Source: Acanthosoma haemorrhoidale (lineage: Eukaryota > Arthropoda > Insecta > Hemiptera > Acanthosomatidae). Taken from it: a stretch of 64,000 bases of DNA. The stretch covers positions 117,745,768 to 117,809,767 of the forward strand of contig OV884014.1 of the NCBI GenBank assembly GCA_930367205.1, read 5' to 3'. Under the pieces are notes generated by a model. That model saw only the letters and a program-made list of their open reading frames with translations. It made no database searches and was not told where the DNA came from. Made by a program: the position numbers and the translations under genes. How positions within the stretch are numbered: the stretch's first letter is position 1; the number at the start of each line of letters is the position of its first letter. Shown piece by piece: positions 1-12,200 of this stretch.

Positions 1-288
1 GAAATACGCATTTTTGTAAAAATTTGACTTTTGGACGATATTATCTTTGTTTTGGTATCAGGAGAACATAATGGGACAGGAGCTAACGTACTAGCTCTAA
101 ATACGCATTTTTGTAAAAATTCGACTTTTTGACGTCATTTTTCTTGTTTTTGTATTAGGAGAACATAATGGGGCAGGTGCTAACGTACAAGCTATGAAAT
201 ACGCATTTTTGTAAAAATTCAACTTTTTTAAAATGTTTTCTTTGTTTTGGTATCAGGAGAACATAAAGGGGCAAGAGCTAACGTACAA

Positions 289-308
289 GATCATACGATC
301 GTATGATC
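289..308. repeat. 20 bp perfect palindrome at A-to-B junction
   Basis: GATCATACGATCGTATGATC is its own reverse complement. It occurs at the start of almost every B block, following A-family GCTAACGTACAA. The copies at 21262 and 24523 carry CGTTCG in place of CGATCG at the centre. Ordinary internal B monomers keep only the inner ATACGATCGTAT and have GATT on the right flank. No protein binding can be shown from sequence; a cruciform or a dimeric DNA-binding protein site is possible. Confidence 0.85.
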
Positions 309-459
309 AAAGTTACGAGTGAATATGACATCAAATGATGTCAAATATGATAGTGTGCCGTATCATTTGCACTTATTGTATCACGTGATACAATCGTATG
401 ATTGAAGTTACAGTGAATATACTATAAAATGATGTCGATTGGCATTATGATGGCACTCG
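289..459. repeat. Short family B block (171 bp), representative
   Basis: A little under two 95 bp family B monomers embedded in the A array. It starts with the 20 bp palindrome GATCATACGATCGTATGATC and ends GGCACTCG before A resumes at TTAACATAATAGGGCAG. Nearly identical 171 bp blocks start at 1758, 2934, 5084, 7234, 8703, 10172, 12811, 14376, 23345, 26606, 28075, 40374, 41843, 43312, 44781, 46250, 52056, 53525, 55481, 56752, 57930, 59982, 61257 and 61563. The last part is scrambled relative to a normal B monomer (GATTGGCATTATGATGGCAC), which is expected if it arose by deletion from a longer B array. Confidence 0.93.
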
Positions 460-1929
460 TTAACATAATAGGGCAGGAATTATTGTACCAGCTATGAAAT
501 ACGCATTTTTGTAAAATTCTACTTTTTGACGATATTTTTCTTGTTTTGGTATGAGGAAATCATAATTGTTCAGGAGCTAACGTACCAGCTATAAAATACT
601 CTTATATGTAAAAATTTAACTTTTTGATGACATTTTCCTTGTTTTGGTATCAGGAGAACATAATAAGGCAGGAGCTAACGTACTAGCTATGAAATACGCA
701 TTTTTGTAAAAATTTGAGTTTTCGACGATATTTTCCTTGTTTTGGTATCAGGAGAACATAATGGGGCAGGAGCTAACGTACTAGCTATGAAATACCCATT
801 TTTTAAAAATTTGACTTTTTGACGATATTTTCCTTGTTTTCATATCAGGAGAACATAATAGGGCAGGAGCTGACGTACTAGCTATGAAATACGCATTTTT
901 TAAAAATTCGACTTTTTGACGATATTTTCCTGGTTTTCGTATCAGGAGAACATAATAGGGCAGGAGCTAACGTACCAGCTATGAAATACCCATTTTTTAA
1001 AAATTCTACTTTTTGACGATATTTTCCTGGTTTTCGTATCAGGAGAACATAATAGGGCAGGAGCTAACGTACCAGCTATGAAATACGCAATTTTTGTAAA
1101 AATTTGAGTTTTCGACGATATTTTCCTTGTTTTGGTATCAGGAGAACATAATGGGGCAGGAGCTAACGTACTAGCTATGAAATACGCATTTTCGAAAAAT
1201 TCGACTTTTTGACGATATTTTCCTTGATTTCGTATCAGGAGAACATAAAAGAGCAGGAGCTAACGTTCCAGCTATGAAATACCCATTTTTTAAAAATTCG
1301 ACTTTTTGACGATATTTTCCTGGTTTTCATATCAGGAGAACATAATGGGGCTGGAGCTAACGTACTAGCTATGAAATACGCATTTTTGAAAAATTCAACT
1401 TTTTGACGATATTTTTCTCCTTTTCGTATCAGGAGAACATAATAGGGCAGGAGCTAACGTACCAGCTATGAAATACGCATTTTTGTAAAAATTTGACTTT
1501 TGGACGATATTATCTTTGTTTTGGTATCAGGAGAACATAATGGGACAGGAGCTAACGTACTAGCTCTAAATACGCATTTTTGTAAAAATTCGACTTTTTG
1601 ACGTCATTTTTCTTGTTTTGGTATTAGGAGAACATAATGGGGCAGGTGCTAACGTACAAGCTATGAAATACGCATTTTTGTAAAAATTCAACTTTTTTAA
1701 AATGTTTTCTTTGTTTTGGTATCAGGAGAACATAAAGGGGCAAGAGCTAACGTACAAGATCATACGATCGTATGATCAAAGTTACGAGTGAATATGACAT
1801 CAAATGATGTCAAATATGATAGTGTGCCGTATCATTTGCACTTATTGTATCACGTGATACAATCGTATGATTGAAGTTACAGTGAATATACTATAAAATG
1901 ATGTCGATTGGCATTATGATGGCACTCGT

Positions 1930-4900
1930 TAACATAATGGGGCAGGAGCTAACGTACTAGCTATGAAATACCCATTTTTTAAAAATTTGACTTTTTGACG
2001 ATATTTTCCTTGTTTTCATATCAGGAGAACATAATAGGGCAGGAGCTGACGTACTAGCTATGAAATACGCATTTTTTAAAAATTCGACTTTTTGACGATA
2101 TTTTCCTGGTTTTCGTATCAGGAGAACATAATAGGGCAGGAGCTAACGTACCAGCTATGAAATACCCATTTTTTAAAAATTCGACTTTTTGACGATATTT
2201 TCCTGGTTTTCGTATCAGGAGAACATAATAGGGCAGGAGCTAACGTACCAGCTATGAAATACGCAATTTTTGTAAAAATTTGAGTTTTCGACGATATTTT
2301 CCTTGTTTTGGTATCAGGAGAACATAATGGGGCAGGAGCTAACGTACTAGCTATGAAATACGCATTTTCGAAAAATTCGACTTTTTGACGATATTTTCCT
2401 TGATTTCGTATCAGGAGAACATAAAAGAGCAGGAGCTAACGTTCCAGCTATGAAATACCCATTTTTTAAAAATTCGACTTTTTGACGATATTTTCCTGGT
2501 TTTCATATCAGGAGAACATAATGGGGCTGGAGCTAACGTACTAGCTATGAAATACGCATTTTTGAAAAATTCAACTTTTTGACGATATTTTTCTCCTTTT
2601 CGTATCAGGAGAACATAATAGGGCAGGAGCTAACGTACCAGCTATGAAATACGCATTTTTGTAAAAATTTGACTTTTGGACGATATTATCTTTGTTTTGG
2701 TATCAGGAGAACATAATGGGACAGGAGCTAACGTACTAGCTCTAAATACGCATTTTTGTAAAAATTCGACTTTTTGACGTCATTTTTCTTGTTTTGGTAT
2801 TAGGAGAACATAATGGGGCAGGTGCTAACGTACAAGCTATGAAATACGCATTTTTGTAAAAATTCAACTTTTTTAAAATGTTTTCTTTGTTTTGGTATCA
2901 GGAGAACATAAAGGGGCAAGAGCTAACGTACAAGATCATACGATCGTATGATCAAAGTTACGAGTGAATATGACATCAAATGATGTCAAATATGATAGTG
3001 TGCCGTATCATTTGCACTTATTGTATCACGTGATACAATCGTATGATTGAAGTTACAGTGAATATACTATAAAATGATGTCGATTGGCATTATGATGGCA
3101 CTCGTTAACATAATAGGGCAGGAATTATTGTACCAGCTATGAAATACGCATTTTTGTAAAATTCTACTTTTTGACGATATTTTTCTTGTTTTGGTATGAG
3201 GAAATCATAATTGTTCAGGAGCTAACGTACTAGCTCTAAATACGCTTATATGTAAAAATTTAACTTTTTGACGTCATTTTTCTTGTTTTGGTATTAGGAG
3301 AACATAATAAGGCAGGAGCTAACGTACTAGCTGAGAAATACGCATTTTTTAAAAATTCGACTTTTTGACGATATTTTCCTGGTTTTCGTATCAGGAGAAC
3401 ATAATAGGGCAGGAGCTAACGTACCAGCTATGAAATACCCATTTTTTAAAAATTCGACTTTTTGACGATATTTTCCTGGTTTTCGTATCAGGAGAACATA
3501 ATAGGGCAGGAGCTAACGTACCAGCTATGAAATACGCAATTTTTGTAAAAATTTGAGTTTTCGACGATATTTTCCTGGTTTTCATATCTGGAGAACATAA
3601 TGGGGCAGGAGCTAACGTACTAGCTATGAAATACGCATTTTTGAAAAATTCAACTTTTTGACGATATTTTTCTCCTTTTCGTATCAGGAGAACATAATAG
3701 GGCAGGAGCTAACGTACCAGCTATGAAATACGCATTTTTGTAAAAATTTGACTTTTGGACGATATTATCTTTGTTTTGGTATCAGGAGAACATAATGGGA
3801 CAGGAGCTAACGTACTAGCTCTAAATACGCATTTTTGTGAAAATTCGACTTTTTGACGTCATTTTTCTTGTTTTGGTATTGGGAGAACATAATGGGGCAG
3901 GAGCTAACGTACTAGCTATGAAATACGCATTTTTGAAAAATTCAACTTTTTGACGATATTTTTCTCCTTTTCGTATCAGGAGAACATAATAAGGCAGGAG
4001 CTAACGTACTAGCTGAGAAATACGCATTTTTGTAAAAATTTGAGTTTTCGACGATATTTTCCTTGTTTTGGTATCAGGAGAACATAATGGGGCAGGAGCT
4101 AACGTACTAGCTATGAAATACCCATTTTTTAAAAATTTGACTTTTTGACGATATTTTCCTTGTTTTCATATCAGGAGAACATAATAGGGCAGGAGCTGAC
4201 GTACTAGCTATGAAATACGCATTTTTTAAAAATTCGACTTTTTGACGATATTTTCCTGGTTTTCGTATCAGGAGAACATAATAGGGCAGGAGCTAACGTA
4301 CCAGCTATGAAATACCCATTTTTTAAAAATTCGACTTTTTGACGATATTTTCCTGGTTTTCGTATCAGGAGAACATAATAGGGCAGGAGCTAACGTACCA
4401 GCTATGAAATACGCAATTTTTGTAAAAATTTGAGTTTTCGACGATATTTTCCTTGTTTTGGTATCAGGAGAACATAATGGGGCAGGAGCTAACGTACTAG
4501 CTATGAAATACGCATTTTCGAAAAATTCGACTTTTTGACGATATTTTCCTTGATTTCGTATCAGGAGAACATAAAAGAGCAGGAGCTAACGTTCCAGCTA
4601 TGAAATACCCATTTTTTAAAAATTCGACTTTTTGACGATATTTTCCTGGTTTTCATATCAGGAGAACATAATGGGGCTGGAGCTAACGTACTAGCTATGA
4701 AATACGCATTTTTGAAAAATTCAACTTTTTGACGATATTTTTCTCCTTTTCGTATCAGGAGAACATAATAGGGCAGGAGCTAACGTACCAGCTATGAAAT
4801 ACGCATTTTTGTAAAAATTTGACTTTTGGACGATATTATCTTTGTTTTGGTATCAGGAGAACATAATGGGACAGGAGCTAACGTACTAGCTCTAAATACG

Positions 4901-6229
4901 CATTTTTGTAAAAATTCGACTTTTTGACGTCATTTTTCTTGTTTTGGTATTAGGAGAACATAATGGGGCAGGTGCTAACGTACAAGCTATGAAATACGCA
5001 TTTTTGTAAAAATTCAACTTTTTTAAAATGTTTTCTTTGTTTTGGTATCAGGAGAACATAAAGGGGCAAGAGCTAACGTACAAGATCATACGATCGTATG
5101 ATCAAAGTTACGAGTGAATATGACATCAAATGATGTCAAATATGATAGTGTGCCGTATCATTTGCACTTATTGTATCACGTGATACAATCGTATGATTGA
5201 AGTTACAGTGAATATACTATAAAATGATGTCGATTGGCATTATGATGGCACTCGTTAACATAATAGGGCAGGAATTATTGTACCAGCTATGAAATACGCA
5301 TTTTTGTAAAATTCTACTTTTTGACGATATTTTTCTTGTTTTGGTATGAGGAAATCATAATTGTTCAGGAGCTAACGTACTAGCTCTAAATACGCTTATA
5401 TGTAAAAATTTAACTTTTTGACGTCATTTTTCTTGTTTTGGTATTAGGAGAACATAATAAGGCAGGAGCTAACGTACTAGCTGAGAAATACGCATTTTTT
5501 AAAAATTCGACTTTTTGACGATATTTTCCTGGTTTTCGTATCAGGAGAACATAATAGGGCAGGAGCTAACGTACCAGCTATGAAATACCCATTTTTTAAA
5601 AATTCGACTTTTTGACGATATTTTCCTGGTTTTCGTATCAGGAGAACATAATAGGGCAGGAGCTAACGTACCAGCTATGAAATACGCAATTTTTGTAAAA
5701 ATTTGAGTTTTCGACGATATTTTCCTGGTTTTCATATCTGGAGAACATAATGGGGCAGGAGCTAACGTACTAGCTATGAAATACGCATTTTTGAAAAATT
5801 CAACTTTTTGACGATATTTTTCTCCTTTTCGTATCAGGAGAACATAATAGGGCAGGAGCTAACGTACCAGCTATGAAATACGCATTTTTGTAAAAATTTG
5901 ACTTTTGGACGATATTATCTTTGTTTTGGTATCAGGAGAACATAATGGGACAGGAGCTAACGTACTAGCTCTAAATACGCATTTTTGTGAAAATTCGACT
6001 TTTTGACGTCATTTTTCTTGTTTTGGTATTGGGAGAACATAATGGGGCAGGAGCTAACGTACTAGCTATGAAATACGCATTTTTGAAAAATTCAACTTTT
6101 TGACGATATTTTTCTCCTTTTCGTATCAGGAGAACATAATAAGGCAGGAGCTAACGTACTAGCTGAGAAATACGCATTTTTGTAAAAATTTGAGTTTTCG
6201 ACGATATTTTCCTTGTTTTGGTATCAGGA
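1930..6229. repeat. Tandem duplication of a 2150 bp variant HOR
   Basis: Two near-identical copies of a 2150 bp unit, about 1930-4079 and 4080-6229. Landmarks are repeated at exactly 2150 bp: B starts 2934 and 5084, the rare TACGCTTATATG monomer near 3240 and 5390, and the rare TTTTTGTGAAAATTCG variant near 3833 and 5983. The unit equals the 1469 bp HOR plus seven extra A monomers. The next B start, 7234, is also 2150 bp on, but the following A monomers revert to the standard type. Confidence 0.8.
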
Positions 6230-9200
6230 GAACATAATGGGGCAGGAGCTAACGTACTAGCTATGAAATACCTATTTTTTAAAAATTTGACTTTTTGACG
6301 ATATTTTCCTTGTTTTCGTATCAGGAGAACATAATAGGGCAGGAGCTGACGTACTAGCTATGAAATACGCATTTTTTAAAAATTCGACTTTTTGACGATA
6401 TTTTCCTGGTTTTCGTATCAGGAGAACATAATAGGGCAGGAGCTAACGTACCAGCTATGAAATACCCATTTTTTAAAAATTCGACTTTTTGACGATATTT
6501 TCCTGGTTTTCGTATCAGGAGAACATAATAGGGCAGGAGCTAACGTACCAGCTATGAAATACGCAATTTTTGTAAAAATTTGAGTTTTCGACGATATTTT
6601 CCTTGTTTTGGTATCAGGAGAACATAATGGGGCAGGAGCTAACGTACTAGCTATGAAATACGCATTTTCGAAAAATTCGACTTTTTGACGATATTTTCCT
6701 TGATTTCGTATCAGGAGAACATAAAAGAGCAGGAGCTAACGTTCCAGCTATGAAATACCCATTTTTTAAAAATTCGACTTTTTGACGATATTTTCCTTGT
6801 TTTCGTATCACGAGAACATAATGGGGCAGGAGCTAACGTACCAGCTATGAAATACGCATTTTTGAAAAATTCAACTTTTTGACGATATTTTTCTCCTTTT
6901 CGTATCAGGAGAACATAATAGGGCAGGAGCTAACGTACCAGCTATGAAATACGCATTTTTGTAAAAATTTGACTTTTGGACGATATTATCTTTGTTTTGG
7001 TATCAGGAGAACATAATGGGACAGGAGCTAACGTACTAGCTCTAAATACGCATTTTTGTAAAAATTCGACTTTTTGACGTCATTTTTCTTGTTTTTGTAT
7101 TAGGAGAACATAATGGGGCAGGTGCTAACGTACAAGCTATGAAATACGCATTTTTGTAAAAATTCAACTTTTTTAAAATGTTTTCTTTGTTTTGGTATCA
7201 GGAGAACATAAAGGGGCAAGAGCTAACGTACAAGATCATACGATCGTATGATCAAAGTTACGAGTGAATATGACATCAAATGATGTCAAATATGATAGTG
7301 TGCCGTATCATTTGCACTTATTGTATCACGTGATACAATCGTATGATTGAAGTTACAGTGAATATACTATAAAATGATGTCGATTGGCATTATGATGGCA
7401 CTCGTTAACATAATAGGGCAGGAATTATTGTACCAGCTATGAAATACGCATTTTTGTAAAATTCTACTTTTTGACGATATTTTTCTTGTTTTGGTATGAG
7501 GAAATCATAATTGTTCAGGAGCTAACGTACCAGCTATAAAATACTCTTATATGTAAAAATTTAACTTTTTGATGACATTTTCCTTGTTTTGGTATCAGGA
7601 GAACATAATAAGGCAGGAGCTAACGTACTAGCTGAGAAATACGCATTTTTGTAAAAATTTGAGTTTTCGACGATATTTTCCTTGTTTTGGTATCAGGAGA
7701 ACATAATGGGGCAGGAGCTAACGTACTAGCTATGAAATACCCATTTTTTAAAAATTTGACTTTTTGACGATATTTTCCTTGTTTTCATATCAGGAGAACA
7801 TAATAGGGCAGGAGCTGACGTACTAGCTATGAAATACGCATTTTTTAAAAATTCGACTTTTTGACGATATTTTCCTGGTTTTCGTATCAGGAGAACATAA
7901 TAGGGCAGGAGCTAACGTACCAGCTATGAAATACCCATTTTTTAAAAATTCGACTTTTTGACGATATTTTCCTTGTTTTCGTATCAGGAGAACATAATAG
8001 GGCAGGAGCTAACGTACCAGCTATGAAATACGCAATTTTTGTAAAAATTTGAGTTTTCGACGATATTTTCCTTGTTTTGGTATCAGGAGAACATAATGGG
8101 GCAGGAGCTAACGTACTAGCTATGAAATACGCATTTTCGAAAAATTCGACTTTTTGACGATATTTTCCTTGATTTCGTATCAGGAGAACATAAAAGAGCA
8201 GGAGCTAACGTTCCAGCTATGAAATACCCATTTTTTAAAAATTCGACTTTTTGACGATATTTTCCTTGTTTTCGTATCACGAGAACATAATGGGGCAGGA
8301 GCTAACGTACCAGCTATGAAATACGCATTTTTGAAAAATTCAACTTTTTGACGATATTTTTCTCCTTTTCGTATCAGGAGAACATAATAGGGCAGGAGCT
8401 AACGTACCAGCTATGAAATACGCATTTTTGTAAAAATTTGACTTTTGGACGATATTATCTTTGTTTTGGTATCAGGAGAACATAATGGGACAGGAGCTAA
8501 CGTACTAGCTCTAAATACGCATTTTTGTAAAAATTCGACTTTTTGACGTCATTTTTCTTGTTTTTGTATTAGGAGAACATAATGGGGCAGGTGCTAACGT
8601 ACAAGCTATGAAATACGCATTTTTGTAAAAATTCAACTTTTTTAAAATGTTTTCTTTGTTTTGGTATCAGGAGAACATAAAGGGGCAAGAGCTAACGTAC
8701 AAGATCATACGATCGTATGATCAAAGTTACGAGTGAATATGACATCAAATGATGTCAAATATGATAGTGTGCCGTATCATTTGCACTTATTGTATCACGT
8801 GATACAATCGTATGATTGAAGTTACAGTGAATATACTATAAAATGATGTCGATTGGCATTATGATGGCACTCGTTAACATAATAGGGCAGGAATTATTGT
8901 ACCAGCTATGAAATACGCATTTTTGTAAAATTCTACTTTTTGACGATATTTTTCTTGTTTTGGTATGAGGAAATCATAATTGTTCAGGAGCTAACGTACC
9001 AGCTATAAAATACTCTTATATGTAAAAATTTAACTTTTTGATGACATTTTCCTTGTTTTGGTATCAGGAGAACATAATAAGGCAGGAGCTAACGTACTAG
9101 CTGAGAAATACGCATTTTTGTAAAAATTTGAGTTTTCGACGATATTTTCCTTGTTTTGGTATCAGGAGAACATAATGGGGCAGGAGCTAACGTACTAGCT

Positions 9201-12200
9201 ATGAAATACCCATTTTTTAAAAATTTGAGTTTTTGACGATATTTTCCTTGTTTTCATATCAGGAGAACATAATAGGGCAGGAGCTGACGTACTAGCTATG
9301 AAATACGCATTTTTTAAAAATTCGACTTTTTGACGATATTTTCCTGGTTTTCGTATCAGGAGAACATAATAGGGCAGGAGCTAACGTACCAGCTATGAAA
9401 TACCCATTTTTTAAAAATTCGACTTTTTGACGATATTTTCCTGGTTTTCGTATCAGGAGAACATAATAGGGCAGGAGCTAACGTACAAGCTATGAAATAC
9501 GCAATTTTTGTAAAAATTTGAGTTTTCGACGATATTTTCCTTGTTTTGGTATCAGGAGAACATAATGGGGCAGGAGCTAACGTACTAGCTATGAAATACG
9601 CATTTTCGAAAAATTCGACTTTTTGACGATATTTTCCTTGATTTCGTATCAGGAGAACATAAAAGAGCAGGAGCTAACGTTCCAGCTATGAAATACCCAT
9701 TTTTTAAAAATTCGACTTTTTGACGATATTTTCCTGGTTTTCATATCAGGAGAACATAATGGGGCTGGAGCTAACGTACTAGCTATGAAATACGCATTTT
9801 TGAAAAATTCAACTTTTTGACGATATTTTTCTCCTTTTCGTATCAGGAGAACATAATAGGGCAGGAGCTAACGTACCAGCTATGAAATACGCATTTTTGT
9901 AAAAATTTGACTTTTGGACGATATTATCTTTGTTTTGGTATCAGGAGAACATAATGGGACAGGAGCTAACGTACTAGCTCTAAATACGCATTTTTGTAAA
10001 AATTCGACTTTTTGACGTCATTTTTCTTGTTTTGGTATTAGGAGAACATAATGGGGCAGGTGCTAACGTACAAGCTATGAAATACGCATTTTTGTAAAAA
10101 TTCAACTTTTTTAAAATGTTTTCTTTGTTTTGGTATCAGGAGAACATAAAGGGGCAAGAGCTAACGTACAAGATCATACGATCGTATGATCAAAGTTACG
10201 AGTGAATATGACATCAAATGATGTCAAATATGATAGTGTGCCGTATCATTTGCACTTATTGTATCACGTGATACAATCGTATGATTGAAGTTACAGTGAA
10301 TATACTATAAAATGATGTCGATTGGCATTATGATGGCACTCGTTAACATAATAGGGCAGGAATTATTGTACCAGCTATGAAATACGCATTTTTGTAAAAT
10401 TCTACTTTTTGACGATATTTTTCTTGTTTTGGTATGAGGAAATCATAATTGTTCAGGAGCTAACGTACCAGCTATAAAATACTCTTATATGTAAAAATTT
10501 AACTTTTTGATGACATTTTCCTTGTTTTGGTATCAGGAGAACATAATAAGGCAGGAGCTAACGTACTAGCTGAGAAATACGCATTTTTGTAAAAATTTGA
10601 GTTTTCGACGATATTTTCCTTGTTTTGGTATCAGGAGAACATAATGGGGCAGGAGCTAACGTACTAGCTATGAAATACCCATTTTTTAAAAATTTGACTT
10701 TTTGACGATATTTTCCTTGTTTTCGTATCAGGAGAACATAATAGGGCAGGAGCTGACGTACTAGCTATGAAATACGCATTTTTTAAAAATTCGACTTTTT
10801 GACGATATTTTCCTGGTTTTCGTATCAGGAGAACATAATAGGGCAGCAGCTAACGTACCAGCTATGAAATACCCATTTTTTAAAAATTCGACTTTTTGAC
10901 GATATTTTCCTGGTTTTCGTATCAGGAGAACATAATAGGGCAGGAGCTAACGTACCAGCTATGAAATACGCAATTTTTGTAAAAATTTGAGTTTTCGACG
11001 ATATTTTCCTTGTTTTGGTATCAGGAGAACATAATGGGGCAGGAGCTAACGTACTAGCTATGAAATACGCATTTTCGAAAAATTCGACTTTTTGACGATA
11101 TTTTCCTTGTTTTCGTATCAGGAGAACATAATAGGGCAGGAGCTGACGTACTAGCTATGAAATACGCATTTTTTAAAAATTCGACTTTTTGACGATATTT
11201 TCCTGGTTTTCGTATCAGGAGAACATAATAGGGCAGGAGCTAACGTACCAGCTATGAAATACCCATTTTTTAAAAATTCGACTTTTTGACGATATTTTCC
11301 TGGTTTTCGTATCAGGAGAACATAATAGGGCAGGAGCTAACGTACCAGCTATGAAATACGCAATTTTTATAAAAATTTGAGTTTTCGACGATATTTTCCT
11401 GGTTTTCATATCTGGAGAACATAATGGGGCAGGAGCTAACGTACTAGCTATGAAATACGCATTTTTGAAAAATTCAACTTTTTGACGATATTTTTCTCCT
11501 TTTCGTATCAGGAGAACATAATAGGGCAGGAGCTAACGTACCAGCTATGAAATACGCATTTTTGTAAAAATTTGACTTTTGGACGATATTATCTTTGTTT
11601 TGGTATCAGGAGAACATAATGGGACAGGAGCTAACGTACTAGCTCTAAATACGCATTTTTGTGAAAATTCGACTTTTTGACGTCATTTTTCTTGTTTTGG
11701 TATTGGGAGAACATAATGGGGCAGGAGCTAACGTACTAGCTATGAAATACGCATTTTTGAAAAATTCTACTTTTTGACGATATTTTTCTCCTTTTCGTAT
11801 CAGGAGAACATAATAAGGCAGGAGCTAACGTACTAGCTGAGAAATACGCATTTTTGTAAAAATTTGAGTTTTCGACGATATTTTCCTTGTTTTGGTATCA
11901 GGAGAACATAATGGGGCAGGAGCTAACGTACTAGCTATGAAATACCCATTTTTTAAAAATTTGACTTTTTGACGATATTTTCCTTGTTTTCGTATCAGGA
12001 GAACATAATAGGGCAGGAGCTGACGTACTAGCTATGAAATACGCATTTTTTAAAAATTCGACTTTTTGACGATATTTTCCTGGTTTTCGTATCAGGAGAA
12101 CATAATAGGGCAGGAGCTAACGTACCAGCTATGAAATACCCATTTTTTAAAAATTCGACTTTTTGACGATATTTTCCTGGTTTTCGTATCAGGAGAACAT

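Noticed and set aside
3391..3585. 64-codon minus-strand open frame, repeated at 5541, 11215, 20445, 23706 and 32815, with 98-codon and 76-codon forms at 12092 and 55614
   Set aside because: Each spans two to three satellite monomers and exists only because particular monomers lack stops in that frame. The peptides are repeats of the same phrase, have no start context and follow HOR position. They are not genes.
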